Of a stretch of 12,346 bases of DNA, positions 7,182-12,346 are shown piece by piece. The stretch spans positions 1 through 12,346 of the forward strand of contig JAQTSL010000079.1 in the NCBI GenBank assembly GCA_028711355.1. The letters are read 5' to 3'. The DNA comes from Rhodoferax sp. GTDB taxonomy: Bacteria; Pseudomonadota; Gammaproteobacteria; Burkholderiales; Burkholderiaceae_C. How positions within the stretch are numbered: position 1 is the first letter of the stretch; the number at the start of each line of letters is the position of its first letter. Under the pieces are notes generated by a model that saw only the letters and a list, made by a program, of their open reading frames with translations, made no database searches and had not been told where the DNA came from. The translations under genes were made by a program, and so were the position numbers.

Positions 7182-7676
7182 GTGACGATTCCACACCTTT
7201 TTCGGCAGCGCAAAACCACCGGCTTTACCCTGGTCGAAATGGTGGTGGTGGTGGCCATTGTCGGCATTCTGGCGAGCGCGGCGATCCCGTTTGTGCAGTA
7301 TGGCGAACACCGCCTGAAAGAGCGTGAACTGCGCCACGCGCTGCGTAGCATTCGCAGCGCCATTGACGCTTATCACCAGGCCACGATAGAGGGGCGCATC
7401 CCACGCAAGGTGGACAGCAGCGGCTACCCGCCCGACCTGGCCGCGCTGATCGACGGCGTGGCCGACGCCAAAACCCCCGATGCCCGCAAAATCTACTTCC
7501 TGCGGCGCCTCCCGCGTGACCCGTTTGCCCCAGCCGATACCGCAGAGGGTGATATGTGGGGCCTGCGCAGCTACGCGTCGCCACCCTCTGAGCCCCAGGC
7601 GGGCGACGATGTGTTTGACGTTTATTCACTCAACCCAGGCACCGGCAGCAATGGCGCAGCGTACCGTGACTGGTAA
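7182..7676 (+). CDS. Type II secretion-like pseudopilin (second in the cluster)
   Basis: 164 residues, starting with GTG at 7182. No in-frame ATG precedes the leader, and the ATG at 7169 is out of frame. Seen: a 14-residue basic leader ending in Gly, then FTLVEMVVVVAIVGIL with Glu at +5, a class III signal and N-terminal helix. A long helix with KEREL...ALRSIRSAIDAY follows, then YPPDLAALID, KIYFLRRLPRDPF, GLRSYASPP, GDDVFDVYS and a tail ending in AYRDW. It lacks the GspG calcium loop, so it is a minor-type pseudopilin or a paralogue in a variant system. I recognise the type from betaproteobacterial secretion-like clusters but cannot give a Gsp letter. The stop lies 26 bases inside the next gene. 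No obvious RBS or promoter was seen upstream. Confidence 0.88.
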   Translation: MTIPHLFRQRKTTGFTLVEMVVVVAIVGILASAAIPFVQYGEHRLKERELRHALRSIRSAIDAYHQATIEGRIPRKVDSSGYPPDLAALIDGVADAKTPDARKIYFLRRLPRDPFAPADTAEGDMWGLRSYASPPSEPQAGDDVFDVYSLNPGTGSNGAAYRDW

Positions 7677-8052
7677 TTGGCTCAGGCGGGGCTTTACCCT
7701 GATCGAGCTGCTGGTGGTGATGGCCATCATCGCCACGCTGCTGTCGATTGCCGCGCCACGCTACCTGCGCAGCGTGGATGACGCGCGTGAGGCAGCCCTT
7801 AAGTCCAGCCTGTCGCAAATGCGCGAAGCCATTGACCAGTTTCATGCCGACCGCGGTGTCTATCCGCAGGCGTTGACCGACCTGGTCGAAAAAAATTACC
7901 TGCGCGCCGTGCCTGCTGACCCCATCACCGAAAGCACCGAAACCTGGCAACTGGTGCCCATGCCCGGCAGCGACGACGCGGGCGCCGTTTATGACGTGCG
8001 TAGCGGCGCGCCGGGCGAGTCAAGGCTGGGCGAAGCGTATGCCAACTGGTAG
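7651..8052 (+). CDS. Type II secretion-like pseudopilin (third in the cluster)
   Basis: 133 residues from ATG 7651; an in-frame GTG at 7666 would shorten the leader to nine residues. Seen: leader ending in RRG, then FTLIELLVVMAIIATLL with Glu at +5, and then AAPRYL, the usual major-pseudopilin continuation. The soluble domain has REAIDQFHADRGVYP, LTDLVEKNYLRAVPADP, TWQLVP and VYDVRSGAPG, and the tail ends in AYANW. The size and PADP motif resemble GspG-like pilins, but the calcium loop is not the canonical one. It overlaps the preceding pseudopilin by 26 bases and the following one by 14, so the three are surely one translationally linked unit. Confidence 0.9.
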   Translation: MAQRTVTGNWLRRGFTLIELLVVMAIIATLLSIAAPRYLRSVDDAREAALKSSLSQMREAIDQFHADRGVYPQALTDLVEKNYLRAVPADPITESTETWQLVPMPGSDDAGAVYDVRSGAPGESRLGEAYANW

Positions 8053-8641
8053 CCGCCAGCAAGCGGGCCTGACCTATATTGGCCTGCTGATTGCGGTGGT
8101 TTTTTTTGGCCTGGGTGCGGTTGGTGCCGCGCGGCTGTTGGCTTCGACCGAGCGCGCCGAGCGCGAGGCCGAGTTGCTGTTTATTGGCCACCAGTTTCGC
8201 CAGGCCATACAAAGCTATTTGCAGACTGGCCCAAACGCGGGCCGGTACCCGCCCACGCTGGCCGACTTGCTGCAAGACCGCCGCAGCCCCACGCCCCGGC
8301 ACCATTTGCGCCGCCTGTATGTGGACCCCATCACCGGCAAAGCCGACTGGGGCTTGGTGCTGGCGCCCGAAGGCGGCATCATGGGCGTGCACAGCCTGTC
8401 AGAGCGCGAGCCGCAAAAGCGCGCAAAGTTTGACGCAGCCGACGCAGACTTTGAGCTGGCCCTGCAACGCCAGCAGGCGCGGGGCCAAGCACCGACCAGC
8501 GGCTTGCAACCGCTGGCAGCGGCGTCGTCTGCCGTGCAACTGACCCCGTTAGAAGACGCGCCCTACAGCTACCGCGACTGGAAGTTTGTCTATCGCCTGC
8601 CGCTCACCGGCGGGGCCAGACAGCCTGCGGGGGGTGGGTAG
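8039..8641 (+). CDS. Pseudopilin lacking Glu+5 (fourth in the cluster), probable tip component
   Basis: 200 residues from ATG 8039. Longer versions of the frame begin inside the previous gene and give no leader of the right kind. Seen: leader MPTGSRQQAG, then LTYIGLLIAVVFFGLGAVGAA. The position after the Gly is Leu and position +5 is Gly instead of Glu. The soluble part has ERAEREAELLFIGHQFRQAI, YPPTLADLLQD, HLRRLYVDPITG, DWGLVLAPEGGIMGVHS and YRDWKFVY, and a Gln/Ala-rich stretch at about 140-165. Known: GspK and some other minor pseudopilins also lack Glu+5 and sit at the fibre tip, because no subunit precedes them. A tip role here is inference. The gene ends the pseudopilin block; a strong hairpin follows. 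Confidence 0.87.
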   Translation: MPTGSRQQAGLTYIGLLIAVVFFGLGAVGAARLLASTERAEREAELLFIGHQFRQAIQSYLQTGPNAGRYPPTLADLLQDRRSPTPRHHLRRLYVDPITGKADWGLVLAPEGGIMGVHSLSEREPQKRAKFDAADADFELALQRQQARGQAPTSGLQPLAAASSAVQLTPLEDAPYSYRDWKFVYRLPLTGGARQPAGGG

Positions 8642-8751
8642 GGCGGCGCTGACATCACGAGTCAGGCCAACAAGACCAGGATGACGACTTTACCCTTGTA
8701 TCGTTTCGACTGGGTTGCGTCGGGTTGTCGGCCCAGGGTTCATTTCAGCAA

Positions 8752-8773
8752 TCGGGGGCCAAATGGCCCCCGA
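8752..8773. terminator. Perfect hairpin between convergent pseudopilin and phasin genes
   Basis: TCGGGGGCC (8752-8760), AAAT loop, GGCCCCCGA (8765-8773): a perfect nine-base GC-rich stem between two convergent genes. A bidirectional transcription stop is the natural reading. There is no long T tract on either side, so intrinsic termination would be imperfect. Confidence 0.6.
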
Positions 8774-8797
8774 AGAAAATGCCAACTGTTACAGGTC

Positions 8798-9343
8798 TCA
8801 GGCCTTCTTGCTAACGGTAGCCGCGGCTTTGAGCGCTTGCTCGGTCACGGCAGTGACGTTGCTTTCGGCCATGGACAGCGCCTGCTTGGCGGCACTTTGC
8901 GCCGATTCAATGGCGCTTTGGCTGGATGCCAGGGCGCTCTTGAGCACAGCCATGGCGGACTCAGAACCAGCCGGTGCGTTCTTGGCGACGTTTTCCATCA
9001 CTTGGTTAAACGCCTTTTGGCCTTCAACAGCTTTGCCTTCCAGCGCTTTGGTGAATTCGGCGCTGGTTTCAACGGCGATGCCATAGACATGGCGACCAAA
9101 AGCAGCAGCTTTTTCGGCGGCGGGGGCAAACAGACCGGTTTGCAATGCCAGCACTTGCTGCACGTCCTTGGCGGCCAGCAGGGCTTGCGCGTTGGCAAAC
9201 GATTCGGTCAGCAAGGCCTTGGAAGCGGCCAGGTTCAGGTCAACCAGCTTTTCAAAACCGGCGAAGGTCTTGGTTGACAAGCTTTTGGCGGTGTCAAAGT
9301 TGGTTTTGGCGGTGGTGGTGATTTGGTCAGCGGTGATGTACAT
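8798..9343 (-). CDS. phaP: Phasin (PHA granule-associated protein)
   Basis: 181 residues, typical for betaproteobacterial PhaP. Seen: no signal peptide, an all-helical Ala/Lys/Glu-rich chain, FEKLVDLNLAASKAL, a LAAKDVQQVLALQ segment, RHVYGIAVETSAEFTKA and the family hallmark KNAPAGSES, followed by an amphipathic Ala/Ser/Gln-rich tail ending in SKKA. Known: phasins coat polyhydroxyalkanoate granules in the cytoplasm and control their number and size. ATG 9343 (MYITADQI) is chosen over the longer TTG-initiated frame because family members begin with a similar short sequence. Upstream is a near-consensus promoter and a possible PhaR-like site. The gene converges on the pseudopilin block, separated by a hairpin. 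It implies that the organism makes PHA. Confidence 0.95.
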   Translation of the reverse strand: MYITADQITTTAKTNFDTAKSLSTKTFAGFEKLVDLNLAASKALLTESFANAQALLAAKDVQQVLALQTGLFAPAAEKAAAFGRHVYGIAVETSAEFTKALEGKAVEGQKAFNQVMENVAKNAPAGSESAMAVLKSALASSQSAIESAQSAAKQALSMAESNVTAVTEQALKAAATVSKKA

Positions 9344-9419
9344 GATGCAAACTTTCAAAAGGGTTTAGGGGACTCATTAGCTGCACTTGACAATTATGTT
9401 GCGGTGCAGCATGGAACGA

Positions 9420-9447
9420 ATTATAGGGATAACCCAGGGGCATGCAA
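9420..9447 (-). promoter_or_regulatory. Sigma70-type promoter of the phasin gene
   Basis: On the minus strand TTGCAT (9442-9447) and a perfect TATAAT (9420-9425) are separated by 16 bases. Transcription would start near 9413, giving a leader of about 70 bases before ATG 9343. A strong promoter fits the high expression known for phasins. Confidence 0.72.
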
Positions 9448-9449
9448 GC

Positions 9450-9461
9450 AGTTTTTGTTGC
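9450..9461 (-). promoter_or_regulatory. Possible PhaR-like operator upstream of the phasin promoter
   Basis: The minus strand reads GCAACAAAAACT just upstream of the -35 element. As I recall it, the 12-base motif described for Ralstonia PhaR sites is GCAMMAAWTMMD; this fits at 11 of 12 positions. TGC/GCA-rich half sites are also scattered downstream (about 9380-9412). The assignment rests on memory of the motif and position only. Confidence 0.3.
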
Positions 9462-9523
9462 ATTGCAGCAAAAAACTTAGGTGCTTGCTTCTAACTACAC
9501 GGCCGTACCGCCGCCCCGCAGCA

Positions 9524-9618
9524 TGAAATACAGCTTATTTTGTCCAACCCGCAGAACTGGGGTCAGAGCCGTTGCGCTGCGCGGCCGGATCTGACCCCAG
9601 TTCTGCTACCTCCTTCGC
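9524..9618 (-). repeat. GTAG-headed palindromic repeat (REP-like), copy 2, inverted relative to copy 1
   Basis: 95 bases, same length as copy 1, read on the minus strand. It has head GCGAAGGAGGTAGC, outer arms GAACTGGGGTCAGA and TCTGACCCCAGTTC that pair perfectly, an interior identical to copy 1, and a tail ending in CTGTATTTCA. Of about nine differences from copy 1, four form two compensating stem pairs. It sits 31 bases beyond the end of the transporter gene. With the phasin promoter it accounts for the roughly 300-base gene-free stretch 9344-9649. Confidence 0.88.
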
Positions 9619-9649
9619 ACGACGCCAGTGGTCAGACCGGCAAACCTTC

Positions 9650-10543
9650 TTAGCGCCACAAAATCAGCCCGGTGCCCAGCACGGTCAGCGCTGCGCCGAT
9701 CCAGGCCCCCGGCGCTGGTGCGCGGCGCAACTGTAGCCACAGCAGCGGCAACACCAAAATTGGCGACACCGACGACAAAATCGCGACCATGCCGACGTCG
9801 CCTTTTTCCAGCGCCAGCAGCACCAGCGTCATGCCAATGCCCATGGCGATGAAACCGTTCAGCGCGGTTTGCCCCAGCACCCGCGCGGTCGGCGCCTGGG
9901 TAGCACGCGCACCAGCAAAACCGGTTAGCAGCAGCACGCCGTGCGCGGCGGTGGCGATGGTGACGCGCACGGCAGAGGCCATCACCGGGTCCACCTGCTC
10001 GGCCATCACTGGTTTGGCAATCAGTGAGCCGACCGCCTGGCACAGCGCTGCCACCAGCGCCAGCGCCACCCCCAGCCCGACATGACCGCGATCGAGCTCC
10101 CAGGCGTGGGTTTCGTCCTTGTGGCGGCCCAACGCCATCGCGGTCATCACCCCTGCCAGCGTTAGCACCGCACCGACAAAGGCCTGCGCGCTCATGCGTT
10201 CACCCAGCAGGGCAAAGCCCAGCGCCGCACTGAAAGCGGCATGGGTGGCAAACAGCACACCGGCGCGGCGCGGCCCGAGCCGGTTGATGGCCGAAAACAG
10301 CGCCGTGTCGCCAATGAAAATGCCGACCAGGCCGCTGATGGCCATGATGCCCCAGGCGTGCGCGTCAAACGTGGCCCAACTGCCCTGCACCGCCACCACG
10401 CTCCACAACATCAGCGCCACCATCGCCATGCGCCAGCGGGTAAAGGCAAACGCGCCCAGGTGGCGCGACGGTGTGACCGACATCACGCTGCCCACGGCCC
10501 AGCAGGCCGCCGCACCCAGCGCGAACAGGTCATATGGATTCAT
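9650..10543 (-). CDS. EamA-type transporter (drug/metabolite transporter superfamily)
   Basis: 297 residues from ATG 10543. A longer open frame continues upstream through the palindromic repeat into the neighbouring gene, but MNPYDLFALGAAACWAVGSV is the normal start of such transporters. Seen: about ten hydrophobic segments in two halves of five (about 5-135 and 150-295). There is FTRWRMAM in the first half, IGDTALFSAINRLGPRRAG near 90-110, a family-typical ALLGERM after helix 4, and a charged His/Lys/Asp/Glu loop near 140-150 between the halves. Known: EamA proteins export or import small metabolites across the inner membrane; the substrate cannot be told from sequence. No clear RBS was seen. 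The gene is bracketed by palindromic repeats copy 2 (downstream) and copy 3 (upstream) in opposite orientation. Confidence 0.9.
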   Translation of the reverse strand: MNPYDLFALGAAACWAVGSVMSVTPSRHLGAFAFTRWRMAMVALMLWSVVAVQGSWATFDAHAWGIMAISGLVGIFIGDTALFSAINRLGPRRAGVLFATHAAFSAALGFALLGERMSAQAFVGAVLTLAGVMTAMALGRHKDETHAWELDRGHVGLGVALALVAALCQAVGSLIAKPVMAEQVDPVMASAVRVTIATAAHGVLLLTGFAGARATQAPTARVLGQTALNGFIAMGIGMTLVLLALEKGDVGMVAILSSVSPILVLPLLWLQLRRAPAPGAWIGAALTVLGTGLILWR

Positions 10544-10581
10544 TGAGGTTGAAACACCGCGACCCGATAACGTTTGGATTG

Positions 10582-10709
10582 GCGTAGGCGGTAGCAGAAA
10601 TGGGGTCGGATCCCAATTCGGGGCAATAGGTTCGAACTTGCCTGAGGCAAATGTACCGAATTGGGCTCTGACCCCATTTCTGCGGCTGATACCAGGGGTC
10701 TGTATTCCA
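10582..10709 (+). repeat. GTAG-headed palindromic repeat (REP-like), copy 3, divergent and longer
   Basis: Shares GCGTAGG.GGTAGC head, GGGGTC stem and a tail ending CTGTATTCCA with copies 1 and 2, but the interior is different and longer. Outer arms GAAATGGGG and CCCCATTTC pair perfectly. A second inner stem CCCAATTCGG (10612-10621) and CCGAATTGGG (10656-10665) extends the hairpin to nearly 30 pairs. The apical loop contains TTCGAA and a small TTGCC-TGA-GGCAA hairpin. It lies in the intergenic space between the creatininase-family gene and the transporter gene. Confidence 0.82.
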
Positions 10710-10739
10710 TCCTTCGAGACGACTCTTTGGTCATACCAG

Positions 10740-11585
10740 TTAGTCCAGATTGGGCCGCGCAACCAGCGTGTCGAGCGGCAACTGGTCAATTTCTGCCAGC
10801 AGCCGCGCCAGCGCCCGACCGGCGGCATCCACCACCGCATGGCCTTTGTCGGCACTGGCAGCGCTGGCATTACCGGCCGCACCGGCCGGGTTGATGTCTT
10901 GCATCTGCCAGCCCAGCTTGGCGCTCTTGCCGTTGCCCAGAATGGCAAAGCGCTGCGCGCGCTGCTGCGAGGTCGAGCCAAAATCTTGCGCGTGTTGCAT
11001 CGTCACGTGCGCCGGGTCCAGCGCCAGCATCATCGAGGTTTCGATGGCGCCGCCGTGAATGCCAAAACGGTGCTCGCCCGCGTCAAACAGCGTGCTGACG
11101 TCGTGCTCGTGGCCGTCATATAGCGGCAGGTTGAACCAACTGACGCTATACACCAGCAGGTCCAGCCGGGCGCGCAGGTCACGCGCCACCAGGTCCATCA
11201 CGCTGACGTTGCCGCCGTGCGCGTTGAAGATCAGCAGCTTTTTGACGCCAGCGGCGGCGACCGATTCGCCAATATCGGTCCAAAGCCGCAAAATCGTCTC
11301 GTTTTTGAGCGTCAGCGTACCGGCAAAGCGTGCGTGTTCAACGCTTAAGCCAACCGACTGCGTTGGCAGAAACAACGTGAACAACGATGCGCCCAGATGG
11401 GGGATGGCGGCGGCCACCACGCCATCGACCAGCTTCGTATCGACACTCAATGGCAGGTGTGGGCCGTGTTGCTCAGTGGCAGCCACCGGCAGCACGGCGA
11501 TAGTGCGCGCCACCGCACCACTGGCTTGTAACGCGGCAAAGTCGCGAGTGGTTAGATCGGCCCAATAGCCAGAGGCAGGTTTCAT
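10740..11585 (-). CDS. Creatininase-family metal-dependent amidohydrolase
   Basis: 281 residues, the normal length. Seen: the family metal-binding pattern in order, with TEQHGPHLPLSVD (Glu38, His40, His43, Asp49), NAHGGN (residues 121-126) and HGGAIETSMM (His177, Glu182). Known: the family (creatininase, formamide hydrolases of riboflavin/F420 biosynthesis, mycofactocin MftE) hydrolyses cyclic or linear amides with two divalent metals, in the cytoplasm. The substrate here cannot be assigned; the company of a phnA-like gene gives no clear pathway. ATG 11585 is eight bases beyond the stop of the upstream phnA-like gene, so the two are probably one operon. A Gly/Ala/Ser-rich insert at about 230-250 looks like a flexible loop. 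Confidence 0.9.
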   Translation of the reverse strand: MKPASGYWADLTTRDFAALQASGAVARTIAVLPVAATEQHGPHLPLSVDTKLVDGVVAAAIPHLGASLFTLFLPTQSVGLSVEHARFAGTLTLKNETILRLWTDIGESVAAAGVKKLLIFNAHGGNVSVMDLVARDLRARLDLLVYSVSWFNLPLYDGHEHDVSTLFDAGEHRFGIHGGAIETSMMLALDPAHVTMQHAQDFGSTSQQRAQRFAILGNGKSAKLGWQMQDINPAGAAGNASAASADKGHAVVDAAGRALARLLAEIDQLPLDTLVARPNLD

Positions 11586-11593
11586 GGCAGCGC

Positions 11594-11944
11594 TCAGGCC
11601 TTTTTCAGGAATTCGGCCTTGAGCATGAAGCCGCCCTGATCGGTCTTGCAGTCCACCTCGTGGTCACCGGCACCGTCGGGCAGGCGGATGCCCTTGATTT
11701 TGGTGCCTTTTTTCAGCACGATCGACGAGCCCTTGACCTTGAGGTCTTTGATCAGGATGACGCTATCACCGTCAGCCAGCGGGTTGCCGTTGGCGTCTTT
11801 GATGACCTTGCTGCCCTCTTCTTGAAAGGCCGCAGCCGTTTGCGGCCATTCAAAACCGCAATCGGGGCAAATGTAGTTGTCGCCGTCGGGGTAGGTGTTT
11901 TCTAGCGTGCATTGCGGGCAGGCTGGCAGGTTTGCTGTCGTCAT
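11594..11944 (-). CDS. phnA: PhnA/YjdM-family zinc-ribbon protein
   Basis: 116 residues, standard for the family. Seen: an N-terminal zinc ribbon with CPQC (9-12) and CPDC (26-29), FEWP, then the C-terminal SH3-like PhnA domain with VKDANGNPLADGDSV-type sequence, LKVKGSS, LKKGTKIKGIRL, and a DHEVDCK...GFMLKAEFLKK end. Known: despite the name (alkylphosphonate uptake), E. coli PhnA/YjdM is not a phosphonate enzyme and its role is unclear. It is the first gene of a probable two-gene leftward unit with the creatininase-family gene, and divergent from the AlaX-like gene. No good RBS precedes ATG 11944. Confidence 0.93.
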   Translation of the reverse strand: MTTANLPACPQCTLENTYPDGDNYICPDCGFEWPQTAAAFQEEGSKVIKDANGNPLADGDSVILIKDLKVKGSSIVLKKGTKIKGIRLPDGAGDHEVDCKTDQGGFMLKAEFLKKA

Positions 11945-12052
11945 GGCGTAGTTTCAGAGCGGAGTTTTGTCAAGGCAATGAGTGTAAGAGGTCGGCCACC
12001 GCCGCCCGACGCGCTGATGCGAACGGCATGCTTACCCCAAACTGAGGCGAAA

Positions 12053-12346
12053 ATGGGCAACATGACACAAGACCTGTTTCGCCAAGACGCTTACCTGACC
12101 GAGTGCACCGCCAACGTGACCGCCATCACCGCCCAAGGCATCGTGCTCGACCGCACCGTGTTTTACCCGCTGGGCGGCGGGCAAGCCGGTGACAGCGGCA
12201 CGTTGACATCGGCCGATGGCTCAGCCATCGCCATCGTGGACACCCGCAAAGGCAAAGCCGAGGACGGCACTTTTACGAGAAAAATCTGCCATCAGCCCAA
12301 GGCGGATGTGCTAGAGCAGCTCTTAACTTCAGAGCAAAAATCAGCC
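12053..12346 (+). CDS. AlaX-like alanyl-tRNA editing protein (partial, C-terminus off the window)
   Basis: 98 codons are visible and the frame runs to the window end. Seen: LFRQDAYLTEC, TAITAQGIVLDRTVFYP, LGGGQAGDSG and a VDTRKGK segment, the N-terminal part of the alanyl-tRNA synthetase editing-domain superfamily. The GGGQ motif is present but is followed by Ala where many members have Pro. The zinc-binding His/Cys region would lie beyond the window. Known: AlaX proteins hydrolyse tRNA-Ala mischarged with Ser or Gly. TGAGG at 12043-12047, five bases upstream, supports ATG 12053; ATG 12062 (MTQDLF) is an alternative closer to the usual family start. After about residue 75 the sequence becomes more AT-rich and matches my recollection of the family less well. 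Confidence 0.85.
   Translation, partial: MGNMTQDLFRQDAYLTECTANVTAITAQGIVLDRTVFYPLGGGQAGDSGTLTSADGSAIAIVDTRKGKAEDGTFTRKICHQPKADVLEQLLTSEQKSA

Noticed and set aside
10544..10981. Upstream extension of the transporter reading frame to 443 residues
   Set aside because: It reads through palindromic repeat copy 3 and into the creatininase-family gene. The extra residues have no membrane or domain character, and the family start is at 10543.
10119..11123. Long plus-strand frame of over 300 codons opposite the transporter and creatininase-family genes
   Set aside because: It is antisense to two well-supported genes and crosses the repeat; its composition is that of a high-GC shadow frame.
11945..11973. 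TTGACA on the minus strand upstream of the phnA-like gene as a promoter
   Set aside because: With 17-base spacing the -10 would be TACGCC touching the ATG, a poor match and no room for a leader.
1..12346. CRISPR array, tRNA or rRNA genes
   Set aside because: No regularly spaced direct repeats were seen, and no cloverleaf or rRNA signature was recognised on either strand; the three palindromic repeats are kilobases apart and not array-like.

Overview
The window looks like a chromosomal stretch from a betaproteobacterium, most likely Burkholderiales/Comamonadaceae (a Rhodoferax- or Polaromonas-like organism). This is inferred from a betaproteobacterial-type PHA granule phasin, high-GC coding style, a family of type II secretion-like pseudopilins that I associate with this group, and GGGGTCAGA palindromic repeats. 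No rRNA, tRNA, CRISPR array or complete transposase was seen.

Left part (1-5162): two large exported proteins are transcribed divergently from a short shared intergenic region. The leftward gene (1-1824, cut by the window edge) and the rightward gene (1917-5162, an Asp-box beta-propeller protein) have otherwise different architectures. They share the same ordered pair of about 85-residue modules, here called WNL modules: W-N-L near the start, V-W-x-W, FYAPS in the middle and GFWVN at the end. The pair is at the N-terminus of one protein and the C-terminus of the other.

Middle (5159-8641): a rightward type II secretion/type IV pilus-like assembly block. It starts with a GspG-like major pseudopilin whose ATG overlaps the propeller gene's stop codon, followed by a GspF-like inner-membrane platform protein. 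After a gap holding a palindromic repeat and a small opposite-strand secreted protein gene, three more pseudopilins follow with overlapping reading frames. The last lacks the usual Glu at position +5. The arrangement suggests a dedicated secretion or pseudopilus system coupled to the propeller protein. The ATPase, secretin and prepilin peptidase are not in the window.

Right part (8752-12346): a hairpin separates the pseudopilins from a leftward phasin gene with a strong sigma70-like promoter. Next come a leftward EamA-type (DMT) transporter, a leftward phnA-like/creatininase-family gene pair, and the start of a rightward alanyl-tRNA editing (AlaX-like) gene cut by the window end.

Three copies of a GTAG-headed palindromic repeat (REP-like) lie at about 6.7, 9.6 and 10.6 kb. 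Their outer stems differ in sequence but stay perfectly complementary, which is direct evidence that the hairpin itself is conserved. Two of the copies flank the transporter gene in opposite orientations.
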